Shown in pieces: positions 34,665-45,250 of a DNA stretch of 64,000 nt (the stretch's first letter is position 1; each line of letters starts with the position of its first letter). Below the pieces are notes generated by a model. The model did no database searches, had not been told where the DNA came from, and saw only the letters and a program-made list of their open reading frames with translations. The DNA is from Nymphaea colorata (Eukaryota > Streptophyta > Magnoliopsida > Nymphaeales > Nymphaeaceae). The DNA lies in contig NC_045140.1 of NCBI RefSeq assembly GCF_008831285.2, forward strand, positions 3,327,528-3,391,527, in the 5' to 3' direction. The position numbers were made by a program, and so were the translations under genes.

Positions 34665-35109
34665 TCTAACACCTAAAAATTTTAGTTTCGTAGTGAAGAC
34701 TGTGAGGGAACTTCAAAGGCATATAAAGGGGGTTATTAAATATATGGTTCTTTTGGTTTCTAACCTTTTTGGGTTGGAGCCGAAACTACTATGGGGCGGG
34801 TTCATCAAACCAGGGGCCCGAGCCCAGGAGTGGATCGGGTTGTTACAGTGGTGTCAAAACGGGTTCAACACTCGGACTTAGGGTCCACACACGCGGACGC
34901 ATATATCTTAATGGGGTGGACTGTAACAACTTAAAAATTTAGTCTTGTATTGAAGATTGTGAATGATCTTCAGAGGCTTATAAAGAGAGTTATTGAATAG
35001 ATGGTTGTCCAAGTTCTTAGCATTTTTATGGTTGGAGCCGAAATTGTTAGGGACAGGTTAGGATCCATCAATCTAGGGGCCTAAGCCTAAAAGTGGGTTG
35101 GGTTGTTAC
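34665..35109 (+). mobile_element. TRIM-like miniature LTR element, copy 1, nested in copia 1
   Basis: Two direct repeats of about 182-188 bp (34665-34847 and 34922-35109) share CTAAAAATTTTAG or CTTAAAAATTTAG, CTTCAAAGGC/CTTCAGAGGC, TATAAAG, GGTTGGAGCCGAAA and GGTTGTTAC. They bracket an interior of about 75 bp. The downstream repeat starts TGTAACA and the upstream one ends TGTTACA, which are inverted as expected for LTR ends. Right after the first repeat, TGGTGTCAAAAC at 34849 resembles the tRNA-Met primer-binding site, and ATGGGGTGGA just before the second is polypurine-like. It encodes no protein and must use enzymes from elsewhere. GTCT occurs at both outer edges (34662-34665 and 35110-35113), a possible remnant of the target duplication. 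The copia frame is interrupted precisely here, showing nesting. Confidence 0.75.
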
Positions 35110-36085
35110 GTCTACTGAACGTCAAAATGGCAGAATTTGAGGATCATATGAACCATGGAAGACTTGAGCATGCAAATATAAAAGTTATGTGGTTATTGAA
35201 CTCTCTTAATCTCATTTCAATAAGTTCTCCACCACCTACAGCTGAGTGTGAACATTGTTTGAATAGGCATGCACATAAATTGTCTTTTTCTGTATCTAAT
35301 TTTCATTCTTCTAAAGTTTTATATAGTTAATTCACATGGATGTATGGGGCTCGGCTCATGAAAAAAATATTTTCCTTTCATTGTTGACAATTCCTTTCAT
35401 TGTTGACAATGAAAAAAATATAAATATTTTCCTTTCATTGTTGACAATTCCTCAAGATTCTCATGGATATTCCTATTGAAAAATAGATTTGACATGTATG
35501 ACTGCTTCACCAAGTTCCAAATTCATGTTGAAAGAGAGTTGGCAACCAAAATTAAAATGATTCAGTCAGACAATGGGGAGTTTTGTAGTCAAGAATTTGA
35601 AATGGACTTGGAAATGCAAGAATCACAAGATATGTTGACCAATTTTCGTCTCAATACATGCCAAAACGAAATGGTATTGTTGAACGTAAAACCAGACATG
35701 TGGTAGAAACTAGTTTAAGTATGCTTCATGATGCTCGGTTAGATAATAAGCATTGGGTGTTAGATCATAAGTATTGGGCTGAAGCATTCTGGATAACCAT
35801 GTATATTATTAATAGGCTTCATGCCCTCAAGCTTAATAAAAAGTCTCCATTTCAGCTCATGTTCAATAAAAATCATGACTACTCAATGTTGCAAGTTTTC
35901 GGATCTACATGTTATCCTCTCATTTCTTTTACTAATACTTCCATATTTCAACCAAAATTAGCAAAGCACATTTTTCTTGGCTATGAAAATAGGCACGAAG
36001 GGTATTTGTGCTTTGAACCCACGACAAAGACATTAATTATTTCCCACCATGTAATATTTAAGGAGCCAGTGAGGGGGCTAGATTC
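35110..36085 (+). pseudogene. Integrase remnant of copia element 1
   Basis: CEHCLNRHAHKLSFSVSNFH corresponds to the region just before the integrase core (H-C type zinc residues). VDNSSRFSWIFLLKNRFDMY (35445 on) carries the first catalytic Asp, QSDNGEF the second, and RNGIVERK the Glu, so the D-D-E residues survive across frameshifts. GSTCYPLISF, LGYENRHEGYLCF and VIFKEP are the usual C-terminal copia integrase blocks. A local duplication of CCTTTCATTGTTGACAAT at about 35375-35450 breaks the frame ahead of the core. Clearly a pseudogene. Confidence 0.8.
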
Positions 36086-36124
36086 AACGTCTTCTTCAAT
36101 TGTTGACCCAGATTTATAGTTTAA

Positions 36125-36685
36125 ATCCTTTCATCTGAACACATGTCAACATATTGAAGACCACATGTGCAAGGTGGAAGTAAAGGTGCTAGTTCATCTT
36201 TGTTGGCATCTAACAATATTGTATTGTTTTTCTCGCTTTATGATCACACTTGTCCACAGGTCCTAGGCTACCCATCTTCATCTGTCGATCCAACCCAAAT
36301 GCATGACACATTACATGGCCATCTTGGCTCACCAAATTTTTCATTCCAATCAAGCCTTATACTAGCAAATTTACCCCAACCAAACTGCAGTTTGTCACCT
36401 TCTACACATCATTTTTACTCTTACAAGCAGTGGTCCTCAAGTCCCACTATGATCAGACTCTCATCCTGTGGTAACCCGTTCAATGACAGGTTTACTTCAA
36501 CTCAAATCATTCTTCACCGATCTTTCTAAACATGTCAACCAAATACCAACAACCACAATCCTATAATGAAGAATGTGGAACACTGCAATGGTATCTAGTG
36601 ATGCAACAAGAGATTAATGCTCCCCACAACAATCAAACATAGAGGCTAATATCGAGGAAACCTAAATATAACGTTATTGGCAGTA
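36125..36685. other. Spacer between integrase and RT of copia element 1
   Basis: Low-complexity Ser/Pro/Thr-rich frames with stops. This matches the poorly conserved linker that copia elements have between integrase and reverse transcriptase. Confidence 0.5.
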
Positions 36686-36689
36686 AATG

Positions 36690-37815
36690 ATTGTACAAGT
36701 GAAAAAGCTTGTTGATGGATTTGCTGCTAAATACAAAACACGATTAGTGGCCCGTTGGTCTTTGCAAGAAGTTTGAGTGGATTATACAGAAATATTCAGT
36801 CCCACCACTAGACCAACCACTACTCGAGTAAGACTAACTATTGCAGTCCAACATCATTGGCCACTTCGGCAATTGGACTTTGACAACCAAAAGTATTCAT
36901 TAATGACTCTAAGTACATGCATTATGTATGTTGACTACAAAAGGCACTCTATGGTCTCAAGCAGGCTCCACGTCCTTGGTATTAAGTCAATTTCTCTCAT
37001 CTTTTGGATTTCGGGTCTCATAGTCGGATGCCCGACTTTTTACTCTCACTCACCAAGGAGACTGACTTTACTTACTTGTTCATGCTGACGATGTAATTAT
37101 CACATACTCCTCCGCCTCTCTTATAAATCAGATACTTCCTCAACTTCAGGCCTCTTTCTTAGTCAAGGATCTTAGAAATCCTAATTATATCTATTGAAGT
37201 AGAGCAGCAACCTCCTGAATTTACTCTTTGTCAAACTACATAAATTCGCTCTATTCTTCAAGAGGCCTGCTTGGCCGAAGTAAAAGCTATCAACACGCCC
37301 ATGAGCACATGCAAATCAGTTTCATCTACCGCTCTGTTTTCAGAATGTGGTGGGAGCATTACAATAACATTACCCTCACTCGTCTAGGTGTGGCATTTGT
37401 TGTAAATATGGAATGTCAATTCATGCACATACCTTAGATTGTCATTTGGCTCTTGTACATGCATTTCTTCGATACATGAAAGGTACTAGTCGCTATGGAT
37501 TATGTATTTAGTCCTCCAATAGTCTTCACTTAAGTGTTTTTGCAGACATTGATTTGCGGAATTGTTACGGTTAAAGTCTCTCCTTTTTGAATTAGGTTTT
37601 CACAAGATTGGAATTCCTACTTTATGGTGTGACAACATTGGGGCACTATATCTTGCTGCTAATCCAGTTTTTCACGCGTGGACAGAACATATTAAAGTTG
37701 ATTTCCATTTTGTTAGAGATCATGACGAATGGGAGGTACCTCAATCAGGTTTATTTAGTCTTCGGAACAACTTGCAGATATAATGATGAAGCTTTTTGGA
37801 TCAATAAAGATTGAT
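36690..37815 (+). pseudogene. Reverse transcriptase and RNase H remnant of copia element 1
   Basis: DYTEIFSPTTRPTTTRVRLT and HHWPLRQLDFDN begin the copia RT. A deletion then joins to the segment that in another frame reads ALYGLKQAPRPW. The catalytic-box region reads VHADDVIIT, so the Asp pair is kept but the usual Tyr-Val before it is not. RNase H survives as [32 protein letters not shown] and [13 protein letters not shown]. Stops and frameshifts occur throughout. Confidence 0.75.
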
Positions 37816-37870
37816 AAAACGAGAGACAAGCTAAGCAAATGCTGCCTAGCATGCTCAGCTCATGGGAGCA

Positions 37871-38130
37871 TGTTAAGGCTGGACTGGATGTCAAGCAGGA
37901 AAAACTATATATGTTAGTTAAAAGACCAATAAAGAAACACTATCAATTTATTGTAACAGCTCATTGTATATTCTTCCTGATTGTGTGAATCAATTTTGAT
38001 TTTGTTGTCCTTTGTAAATTATTTCCTTAGGCATCAGTTCTAACCTCCCCAACGTTAAAATTACATTCTCTGTGTCTCATACTTGTAGAGATGATAGAAG
38101 CTTTGCACAACCTGTCTCGTTTCTTCTTTA
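37871..38130 (+). repeat. Truncated 3' LTR of copia element 1
   Basis: Starts TGTTAAGGCTGGACTGGATG directly after a purine-rich stretch (CATGGGAGCA), and aligns with the first 260 or so bases of the 5' LTR. Similarity stops after TTCTTCTTTA, so about 60 percent of the LTR is missing and no target duplication can be read. Confidence 0.75.
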
Positions 38131-38131
38131 A

Positions 38132-38750
38132 GAGCCTCACCTACCTAGTTGAGCACTGGACTCTGTATCTTGAAGTTGAAAAAAGTGAGAGATCAACATC
38201 CAAGAAGTGTATCTCTGCCTAAAAGAAAGAACGGCTAGGTCGACTTAGCTACTATGGTACATAATACATATATGATAACCAAGTTGCTAGAGGGAATATT
38301 TTCTAGACGAGGTTAAAGATGCTAGAGGTCGGGTGTGGAAATGGAAGGTTGTACCATTTAATAGACCTTTAAGCCAAGTGCCTCCGACTTAGAACCCTAG
38401 CTTGATCAAGTGGAAGCGATGAAAATTGTTTGATCAAGTGGAAGCAATGAAAATTGTTTGGCGTCGACAGCCAGGTATGGCTAAGTCAGTCTCCATTGAA
38501 GCTATCGATGAACCTGGATTTGTTGATGCATCAGCCATGTGTTAGTGATTCCATGAGTCCATGGAATCTCACTGGTGTCGATCTATTTCAAGCATGATAA
38601 TCACTAGTGTGGGTACTTCATTAAGAATGTGTACAGGGAGATCGATTCAAGATTTTCATTCTAGATTTTGTTTACAAACTTCAACAATGCATACATATTT
38701 TGTGTGTTAATTTCCTTGCTGCTTTTGATTAGTTTTATCTAGCTTTGACA
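38132..38750. other. Intergenic, no gene recognised
   Basis: Holds a 28-bp tandem duplication (listed) and nothing else recognisable. Confidence 0.5.
38403..38458. repeat. 28-bp tandem duplication
   Basis: TGATCAAGTGGAAGCGATGA followed by AAATTGTT occurs twice, 38403-38430 and 38431-38458, with one G/A difference. Confidence 0.9.
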
Positions 38751-38888
38751 CAGTGGCGGAGCCGCATGTGGTCTGGTGTGGGCACGCCAGCCCTGCCTTC
38801 AAATATTTGACTAGCTAGTATATATTAGTGCCCCTCCATGAAAGTTTTGTCTTATTGCCCCTCTCGCCAAAATGTCAGGCGGCCACTG
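38751..38888. mobile_element. Family D miniature element, hAT-like ends
   Basis: 138 bp, starting CAGTGGCGGAGCC and ending GGCGGCCACTG, so the outermost six bases are perfectly inverted (CAGTGG/CCACTG). The flanking octamers CTTTGACA (38743-38750) and GTTCGACA (38889-38896) agree at six of eight positions, as expected of an aged 8-bp hAT duplication. The interior carries TGTGGGCACGCCAG, a diverged form of the family palindrome. Confidence 0.6.
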
Positions 38889-39346
38889 GTTCGACACATC
38901 CTTATGTCCACATTTGGTATCTCCAGATTTGGATAGACTGCCAGATTTGGATGCCCCATGAGCAATACTCGAGCTGACTTTCTTTACCAAATGAGAACCA
39001 CCATCTTCCTCCTTACCAAGCTAGCAACTTTAATTCCTTGGCATGGTGACCGTGAGTGATCATGAAGACATTTGAATGTCTGGTGTGATGAGTACATAAC
39101 AGCAAAGAGTTTGAGAGTCCTTTTGAACTGTTTATTGCAGTATAATTGTGGTTCAGACCTTTTTCTATTTGAATTGTTTATTTGCAATAACAAATGGAAA
39201 CTGCTACAAAATTAGGATCTTGATGATGATCATTTGCTTTGAGGTGTTTAAGATCCCAATCAATAGAGATTTCTTTTATACAAATTTGTCTACTTTCTGC
39301 ATGTTCAATTGGTAAGCATTTTCATTTTGATAGACTGCCCCTGCAG

Positions 39347-39564
39347 TTTGTATGCTTGTTTATGAACCTGTGACGTACATACAAGCTGGCTACGTTGGTC
39401 TTTCATCAATTGTAATGCTTGATGAACCTTGGGATCCTTTTGTGGTGTCAGCATTTGCTTTTGCAATTCACAATGGAAGAAATTTGGTTGAAGCAATAAA
39501 CCTGGTGAAGTTGGTTGAGCAGGGAAGTGGATCCATCTACTACGGTGAATTGTTGGAACCTTAG
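39347..39564 (+). CDS. Coding-looking terminal exon, unidentified
   Basis: A pyrimidine-rich tract and acceptor (CCCCTGCAG ending at 39346) precede an open frame that runs to TAG at 39564. From the internal Met at 39352 it has 70 residues, including VTYIQAGYVGLSSIVMLDEP and DPFVVSAFAFAIHNGRNLVE. Composition is protein-like (balanced Val, Ala, Gly, Glu, aromatic residues) and unlike the frames around it. I do not recognise the family. No partner exon was found upstream, where copia and MITE remnants lie. It may be the last exon of a gene, or a stranded fragment of one. Confidence 0.35.
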
Positions 39565-39569
39565 CCATC

Positions 39570-41270
39570 ACTACAACAATAACAAGTACTTATAATGGCC
39601 GCAGCCTTGTTTTGATCAGCGTGCTTCGCATAGGACTCCTATGTGGTGTGGTAAAGTCATCTAGCATAAGGCTATTGCCATTTCGTTGCTTACTATTGTT
39701 AGACACACGTAGATTAGCGTGTACATTTTCATGTAGATTAGCATGTAGAGCCTTTTTTTAGCCCTCGCAAATTCGTTACTTTAACTTCATACATCATTAA
39801 TATGTAAATCAGTGTGATATGTGTTGTTTTCTTATCATGAATTAGTTACCTACACTCAGCCCCACATATACGAAGGTGATCTTAAGCTACTCCTATTAAG
39901 TGTGTTTTATTAGTAGTGAGTTCAGAGATTTTTATGTTGCTTAGAACTACCAGAGCAGTATCAATATCTCGATAAGTCATCTGCTAATTTGCAATATATT
40001 TTTCACTTGCACTGGTTTAGGAGCCTCTTTTTCTCTTTCTTTACAGTAGGAGATACTGTATGGATCATGTAATTGCTTTTGATCATGTCACTGCTTTAGA
40101 TCCCCGTTTCTCCTCTTTTTCTCCGTTGGATAATATTTTCTGTGTATTTGAAACTGCAACATGATCATATCATCTTTGCACTACTTGCCATTCTTGCCTG
40201 CATTTCTGCCTTATTCTTATAGACATTATAGAACTTTCCTTGGATTTTCTTTGCTATAACAATAACATCAATTGTCAATTGGAGCTTAATCACAACAGAG
40301 CCAAGATGCTACTAAGAAAAGGCTGCTGTAGCCTCGAAATTTTCTGCCATATGCATGGTTGCTACTAGTCTTGTCCAACATTCATGTTGCATTTGGCAAT
40401 ATTCAGATCCACCATCCAAAGTTATCAAAATTTGGATCGTTGTCAAGGTCAGATATTAATCTATAGAATAAAAACATAAAAGGCAAAATACAACTGCAAC
40501 TGGATTGTCTCTTGAAGAAGTTTGACATCTGTCTAGATTATGTTTGTAGCAAGTTTGATAAGCATGGTATATCCATTTCTGTGATACAGACAATCCTTAT
40601 TATGGATAATCTGCTTAACGTCGCTAGCCTCTGACTCATCCCATCGTATTATGCGTACGCTGCTACGTGTAACAGAAGTATTAGCAACGGCCTAGAACCA
40701 TTGGTAAAAACCCTTAGCCACGGTTTTAATTTAATGTCTTCACTAGCAGTTTCGGCCGTCGTTAACATATGTGCTTCCCATTGTTTTTGAACCACTATTG
40801 ATAAAGAAAGGCCTTAAGCCAATCTGATTAGAATCGCCATAAAATAATTGGATTCACTGAAGAAATATAGCTGTGCTATGCGCCAAGCACAAATTTAAAT
40901 TTTTTTGAGTTACTTTAGTGAAATTATTTCAGTTAATTTTTTAAATTTAATATAATAGCTTTTTTGCCAATTGGGAGACGATGTAGCTAAATAACTGAAT
41001 CAGCCAATTCGCTCCATCATTAGTTTCAACTTTATATTTTTATAACATTAGCTAGTTAAATAGTGATTATCATGTTCTTGCCAACCAAAGGAAAACTTAT
41101 GGTAATTAAATTAATGAATATTTTTTTTCTAATAAAACATGGAAATATATGTATAAGAACATAAGAAACAAAATATTTTGAAAAATAGCTTCATGAGCTA
41201 TTAAAGAAAAATACATCAACAGAATCAGGTTTCCAGCAATATATATAAACAAAGAGACAATAAATTATTA
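39570..41270. other. Intergenic, no gene recognised
   Basis: AT-rich with stops in all frames; no repeat structure that I can support. Confidence 0.5.
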
Positions 41271-41271
41271 T

Positions 41272-41299
<28 letters not shown>
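41272..41299. repeat. (TA)n microsatellite
   Basis: About 13 TA units after a TTATTA run. Confidence 0.95.
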
Positions 41300-41303
<4 letters not shown>

Positions 41304-41529
41304 AGAAAAAAATTGGTAGACCATTAGCTCTGGGACACTGACCAGATTGCTTAAATCCGATGATTATAGCGCTTTTTTTGCAATATAACCTCTTTACAAA
41401 TATGATCTTAAGAATATATTGATGGAGAAAATATATTAAATTCGTCACTTTTTGGAGTTTAAGTGTTTTTATAGTATGCAAAATGAACATCTGATATGAC
41501 ATCAACATTTTGTCGAAATTGTTTTGTAA

Positions 41530-41554
41530 ATATATATATATATATATATATATA
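41530..41554. repeat. (TA)n microsatellite
   Basis: About 12 TA units. Confidence 0.95.
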
Positions 41555-41559
41555 GGTTT

Positions 41560-43815
41560 GAATGAAAAAATCATGCAGCCTCTTAAAGAGCCGTCCAATA
41601 CATTGATAATCACACCTACTCGATATTTTTTTAAAGAAAAAGTAGCTGTTATTTGCGACTTGTTGTTTGAAGTTTTGAACCAGTCATCCATTTCGGCTAA
41701 GCAGTATGAACGCATCTACCAAGGCCCTTCCCTGCTTATCCCTCTGCCCTTCACTTTTTCCCTTGTTATCATTCATTTTATTTCAGCAATTTGCCAGTTT
41801 CACCATCATCATCCTCGCTCTCTCCTCGACAGTCCCCATCGAATCCCCGCCGTCTATTTATGACCCCAACATATCAAGTGATCTCCCGGCTCCCCCCGAG
41901 CAAATATGGCCATCTTTTTCTCCTTTCCCTTGAAAGCTGACACTTGATAAGACTCCCCTCCCACCATTTATGACAAATTTTTCCCTCTGATATCTTTGAA
42001 GGAGATCTTCCGAACGGCAACCAAAGAAAATATAATCTCTCGAAATTAAAAGTCTGCCAACCAAACACCAGGTTTTCATCTTGCCGTTCATGGCCACCCC
42101 TTCTTTTCATCTTGCCGTTCATGGCCACCCCTTCTTTACATTCCAATGGTGCCAACCTTCTTCTTCGAGCCAACCATGATTGCTTTTGCACGAAATGAGG
42201 CCTTACCTACTCTTAGTTATAACGCTACCTCCTCGTCAACCACCTATACTGGTGATTACTTTTTTCTCTCTTCTTTCTTTTGACCCATTTGTATTTGATT
42301 CTTCCCTGCTGCCGCTAAAGTTGAAGTTTGTGTGTCACATAAGAATTACTGTTGCTAATACAGCGATAGCCACGTTGAACGTGAAGCAAACATAGAGCGA
42401 CCAACTCCTAAGCCCAAAATGGAAGAAACCGCCGAGCTCTGAATTTGGTATCTAGATGTTTGGCTGAGGTTGAGAGCACGTTGCTGAAAATGTTCTTTCA
42501 TGATAAATCGATAACTAGGTGGTAAGCCTAATCGTAGCTCGAGTTTCCCGAGTCTGGCTTTCTCCACGGGGTTATTCTTGACTGCCGACCAAATGGAACG
42601 AACATGTATATAGGTCTACTTGTAGCCCTATCGTGAACAGATTTACTTTCCTTTTTACTGTTGAAATGTGCTTGTGATTTGATTAAGAAACGAGAAAAGA
42701 TATTACTTGTCAAAGTGTGGTAATATATGACTAAATGGTAGCCATTCCAGTGAAATCTGTGTTCTGGATAAGGAGTTAGGTGGTAGACGTCCTTTCTCGA
42801 TGAGTCTTCTCTTTTGGCCCTTTTAAATACTTTTTTTAATTGAAAGGGGAGAGGTTAATCCTTTTGGCCATTTTAATTACTTTTTAATATGCTTCAACTC
42901 ACATATTAATGTCTAACTTTAAGGCACATATTAATGCCTTGCTTTTAACAGTTTAACAGCCAGAAGGATTTCCCGCTGCCTACCAGCGTCCATTTAAACT
43001 GCTGCATCAACCTCTCAAAGATTTTTTTAATCGGAGTTCAGTAAGGAAAATAAAACGAGAAGCATGTCACCGCTGACCTTGAAACAACAACATGGAGATA
43101 GATTGCTTCTACTACTTTTTGTCATTTCGATCTTATAGAATGCGTGTTTGTCCAGTGTAGCGCTACCATATCTCAACAAAAGATCCATTAACCGGAGGCA
43201 ATTTAGTCTCTAGGTATTTCATTCATTACTTCGGAAACTAACAGTTGAAAGTATTGCACTGAAAGTGGTTGACATGTAACTTCATTGTACCAATAAACAA
43301 GTTGCACCCGTTAGTGAATGAAAGTAAACAAGGCACACACCAACGACTTTGGACCAGAAATATTATCTACGGTTAAGTAATCTAGACTACGCACAAAACT
43401 GTTCAGTTGTCTATGATCGCGACAGAAAATTGTTTCGAACACACAGAGGCAAGCGAATCTCGCAGAGCCCACACAAATGAACAACAATTATGATCACTAA
43501 TAAGAAACACACACATACGTCGAGTGAAATCTGTTTCTCATCACTTCTCTTATTTTTGCAGATTAAGCCTCTAGACATGCGACACTAAATCGTAACATGA
43601 AACTGACGTTTTGCACCATCCAAATTTGTTTGTCAATAACCTGGTAGAACCACAAAACAGTTAAGCTTATGATCTTCTCCCTCTTTCTCGACGACTGGTG
43701 CTCAGCATGGTTGCTCTCGCTTAATTGCATTAAGCAATGTATCTCAGATTTGATTTCCAATAGCCCTAGCTTCTGAATCAAGCTGTCTATCCTGAAGTTT
43801 TCGGGTTTAGAGTTG
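41560..43815. other. Intergenic, no gene recognised
   Basis: C-rich stretches near 41730-41960 look superficially coding but have no family resemblance. A 31-bp tandem duplication is listed separately. Confidence 0.45.
42073..42134. repeat. 31-bp perfect tandem duplication
   Basis: TTTTCATCTTGCCGTTCATG followed by GCCACCCCTTC is present twice, 42073-42103 and 42104-42134, with no mismatch. Confidence 0.95.
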
Positions 43816-43820
43816 TTGGT

Positions 43821-43871
43821 TCTCTCTCTCTTTCTCTCTCTCTCTCTATCTATCTATATATATATATATAT
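43821..43871. repeat. Compound (TC)n(TATC)n(TA)n microsatellite
   Basis: TC tract with one TTTC interruption, then TATC units, then a TA run. Confidence 0.95.
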
Positions 43872-43874
43872 CCG

Positions 43875-45211
43875 ACCGGCATGCAGATCATCTTAAATGC
43901 TGAAGATGTCATTTAGCAGCAGTAAATGGGAAAGGAGCGAGAGAGACGACTATTTTCATGATCTTTTGCACGCGGGAGCATGATTAGAGAGATCGGCCCT
44001 CCAACCTTCCCGTTATTCCAAGTAATGAATGTCTACATGATGACAAATCTCTCTCTGTCTCTGTAAAGTAAGTTCCATTAAGTCAACTCCCCCTTTACGT
44101 TTACACACATGTAACAAGGCAATAGCACTTGATGCACGCATGCACAACTCAGACTCCATGCAGCCCACGCGTGTCACCTCACAGTAGGGAAAGTCAATAA
44201 AGACACGAAAAGCAGAGAAATCAGATGAAAAGAGAAGAAGGAAATGCCTGCAACACGATACACGTGGCCAACAGAGACAGCTCGATCGTATCGCATCGGA
44301 CGATCCACATGACAGCAACGTATAATAAAGTGGTGCAACGTTGCTTCAAGAGCCGGCGGCCGTATCAGGTGTCTCCTTATCCCTCATTTTTTATACTGTT
44401 TTCTATGGAAAAATCCGTTTGCTATTGGGGTTTTATATATTGAATAAATTTAATTAGTTTAGTAAATTCGACTCTGTTTGAAGGAATTAGATAGAAGATG
44501 GGTAGATGGGCGGTAGAGAAGGAGTTACCTACTTCAACTTTGAGCAGATTTTAGCAAGAAGAGATTTTAGCAAGAAGAAAGAGTGGAAGAGAGGATTGGT
44601 GGTACAGGAAAGGTGTAGTAGGGGCAGTAGCTTAGCTAGAGAGAGGTTGTTTGTTTTTGGGTTGTTTGTTTTTGGGTGTGGTTAATACGACCAGGCTTTT
44701 TGCTTTGCTGCTGCAGTAAACGCCAAGGGCCTTTAGAGCAGAGGTAATTTAGGGGACAAATTGGGCAGGCAAGCTCTGATGACACTGTTAGATAGCAGAG
44801 AGACAAATATGACAAAGGGGTGTGATTGCTTTCAAAGATTGGACTACTACTCATCAAAGCTCCCCTCAGAATTCCAGAACAATAAAAAATCATAAAAAGT
44901 CCTCCCCCTCCCTCTCTCAGTCGCTGCGAGGGGGTCTCCATCGTCGGAAAGCACGGGGAAGCTCAAAAAGAGCTCCATAAATAAACGACGCCTCTCTTTT
45001 ATCTTGATCTGCTAAAACACGCAGAAGTTGTTTCCTTCTTTACCTTTTCTTTTGACGCCTTGAGCCTTCCTACGCGCTGAGGGTCACCTCTTTAAAGAGT
45101 AATACCCGCGGTTTGAGGCCTTTTCTGCCGCAGACCTTTCTGTCGCTCTTGTCTCCCATGCCTCTCCCCCCCCCCCTCCATCCATCCACACGCATGTATG
45201 TGCGTTCTTCA

Positions 45212-45250
<39 letters not shown>

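Noticed and set aside
39213-39233. miR172-like word (GGATCTTGATGATGATCATT)
   Set aside because: It differs from miR172 at several positions including the seed end, and no pairing arm is found nearby.
41191-41715. 174-codon minus-strand open frame
   Set aside because: It reads through two (TA)n tracts as Tyr-Ile repeats and is lysine/isoleucine-rich as expected of random AT-rich DNA.
45160-45185. C-rich run with TCCATCCA as a possible CRISPR or satellite unit
   Set aside because: Too short and simple; this is nuclear plant DNA and no spaced repeats exist.
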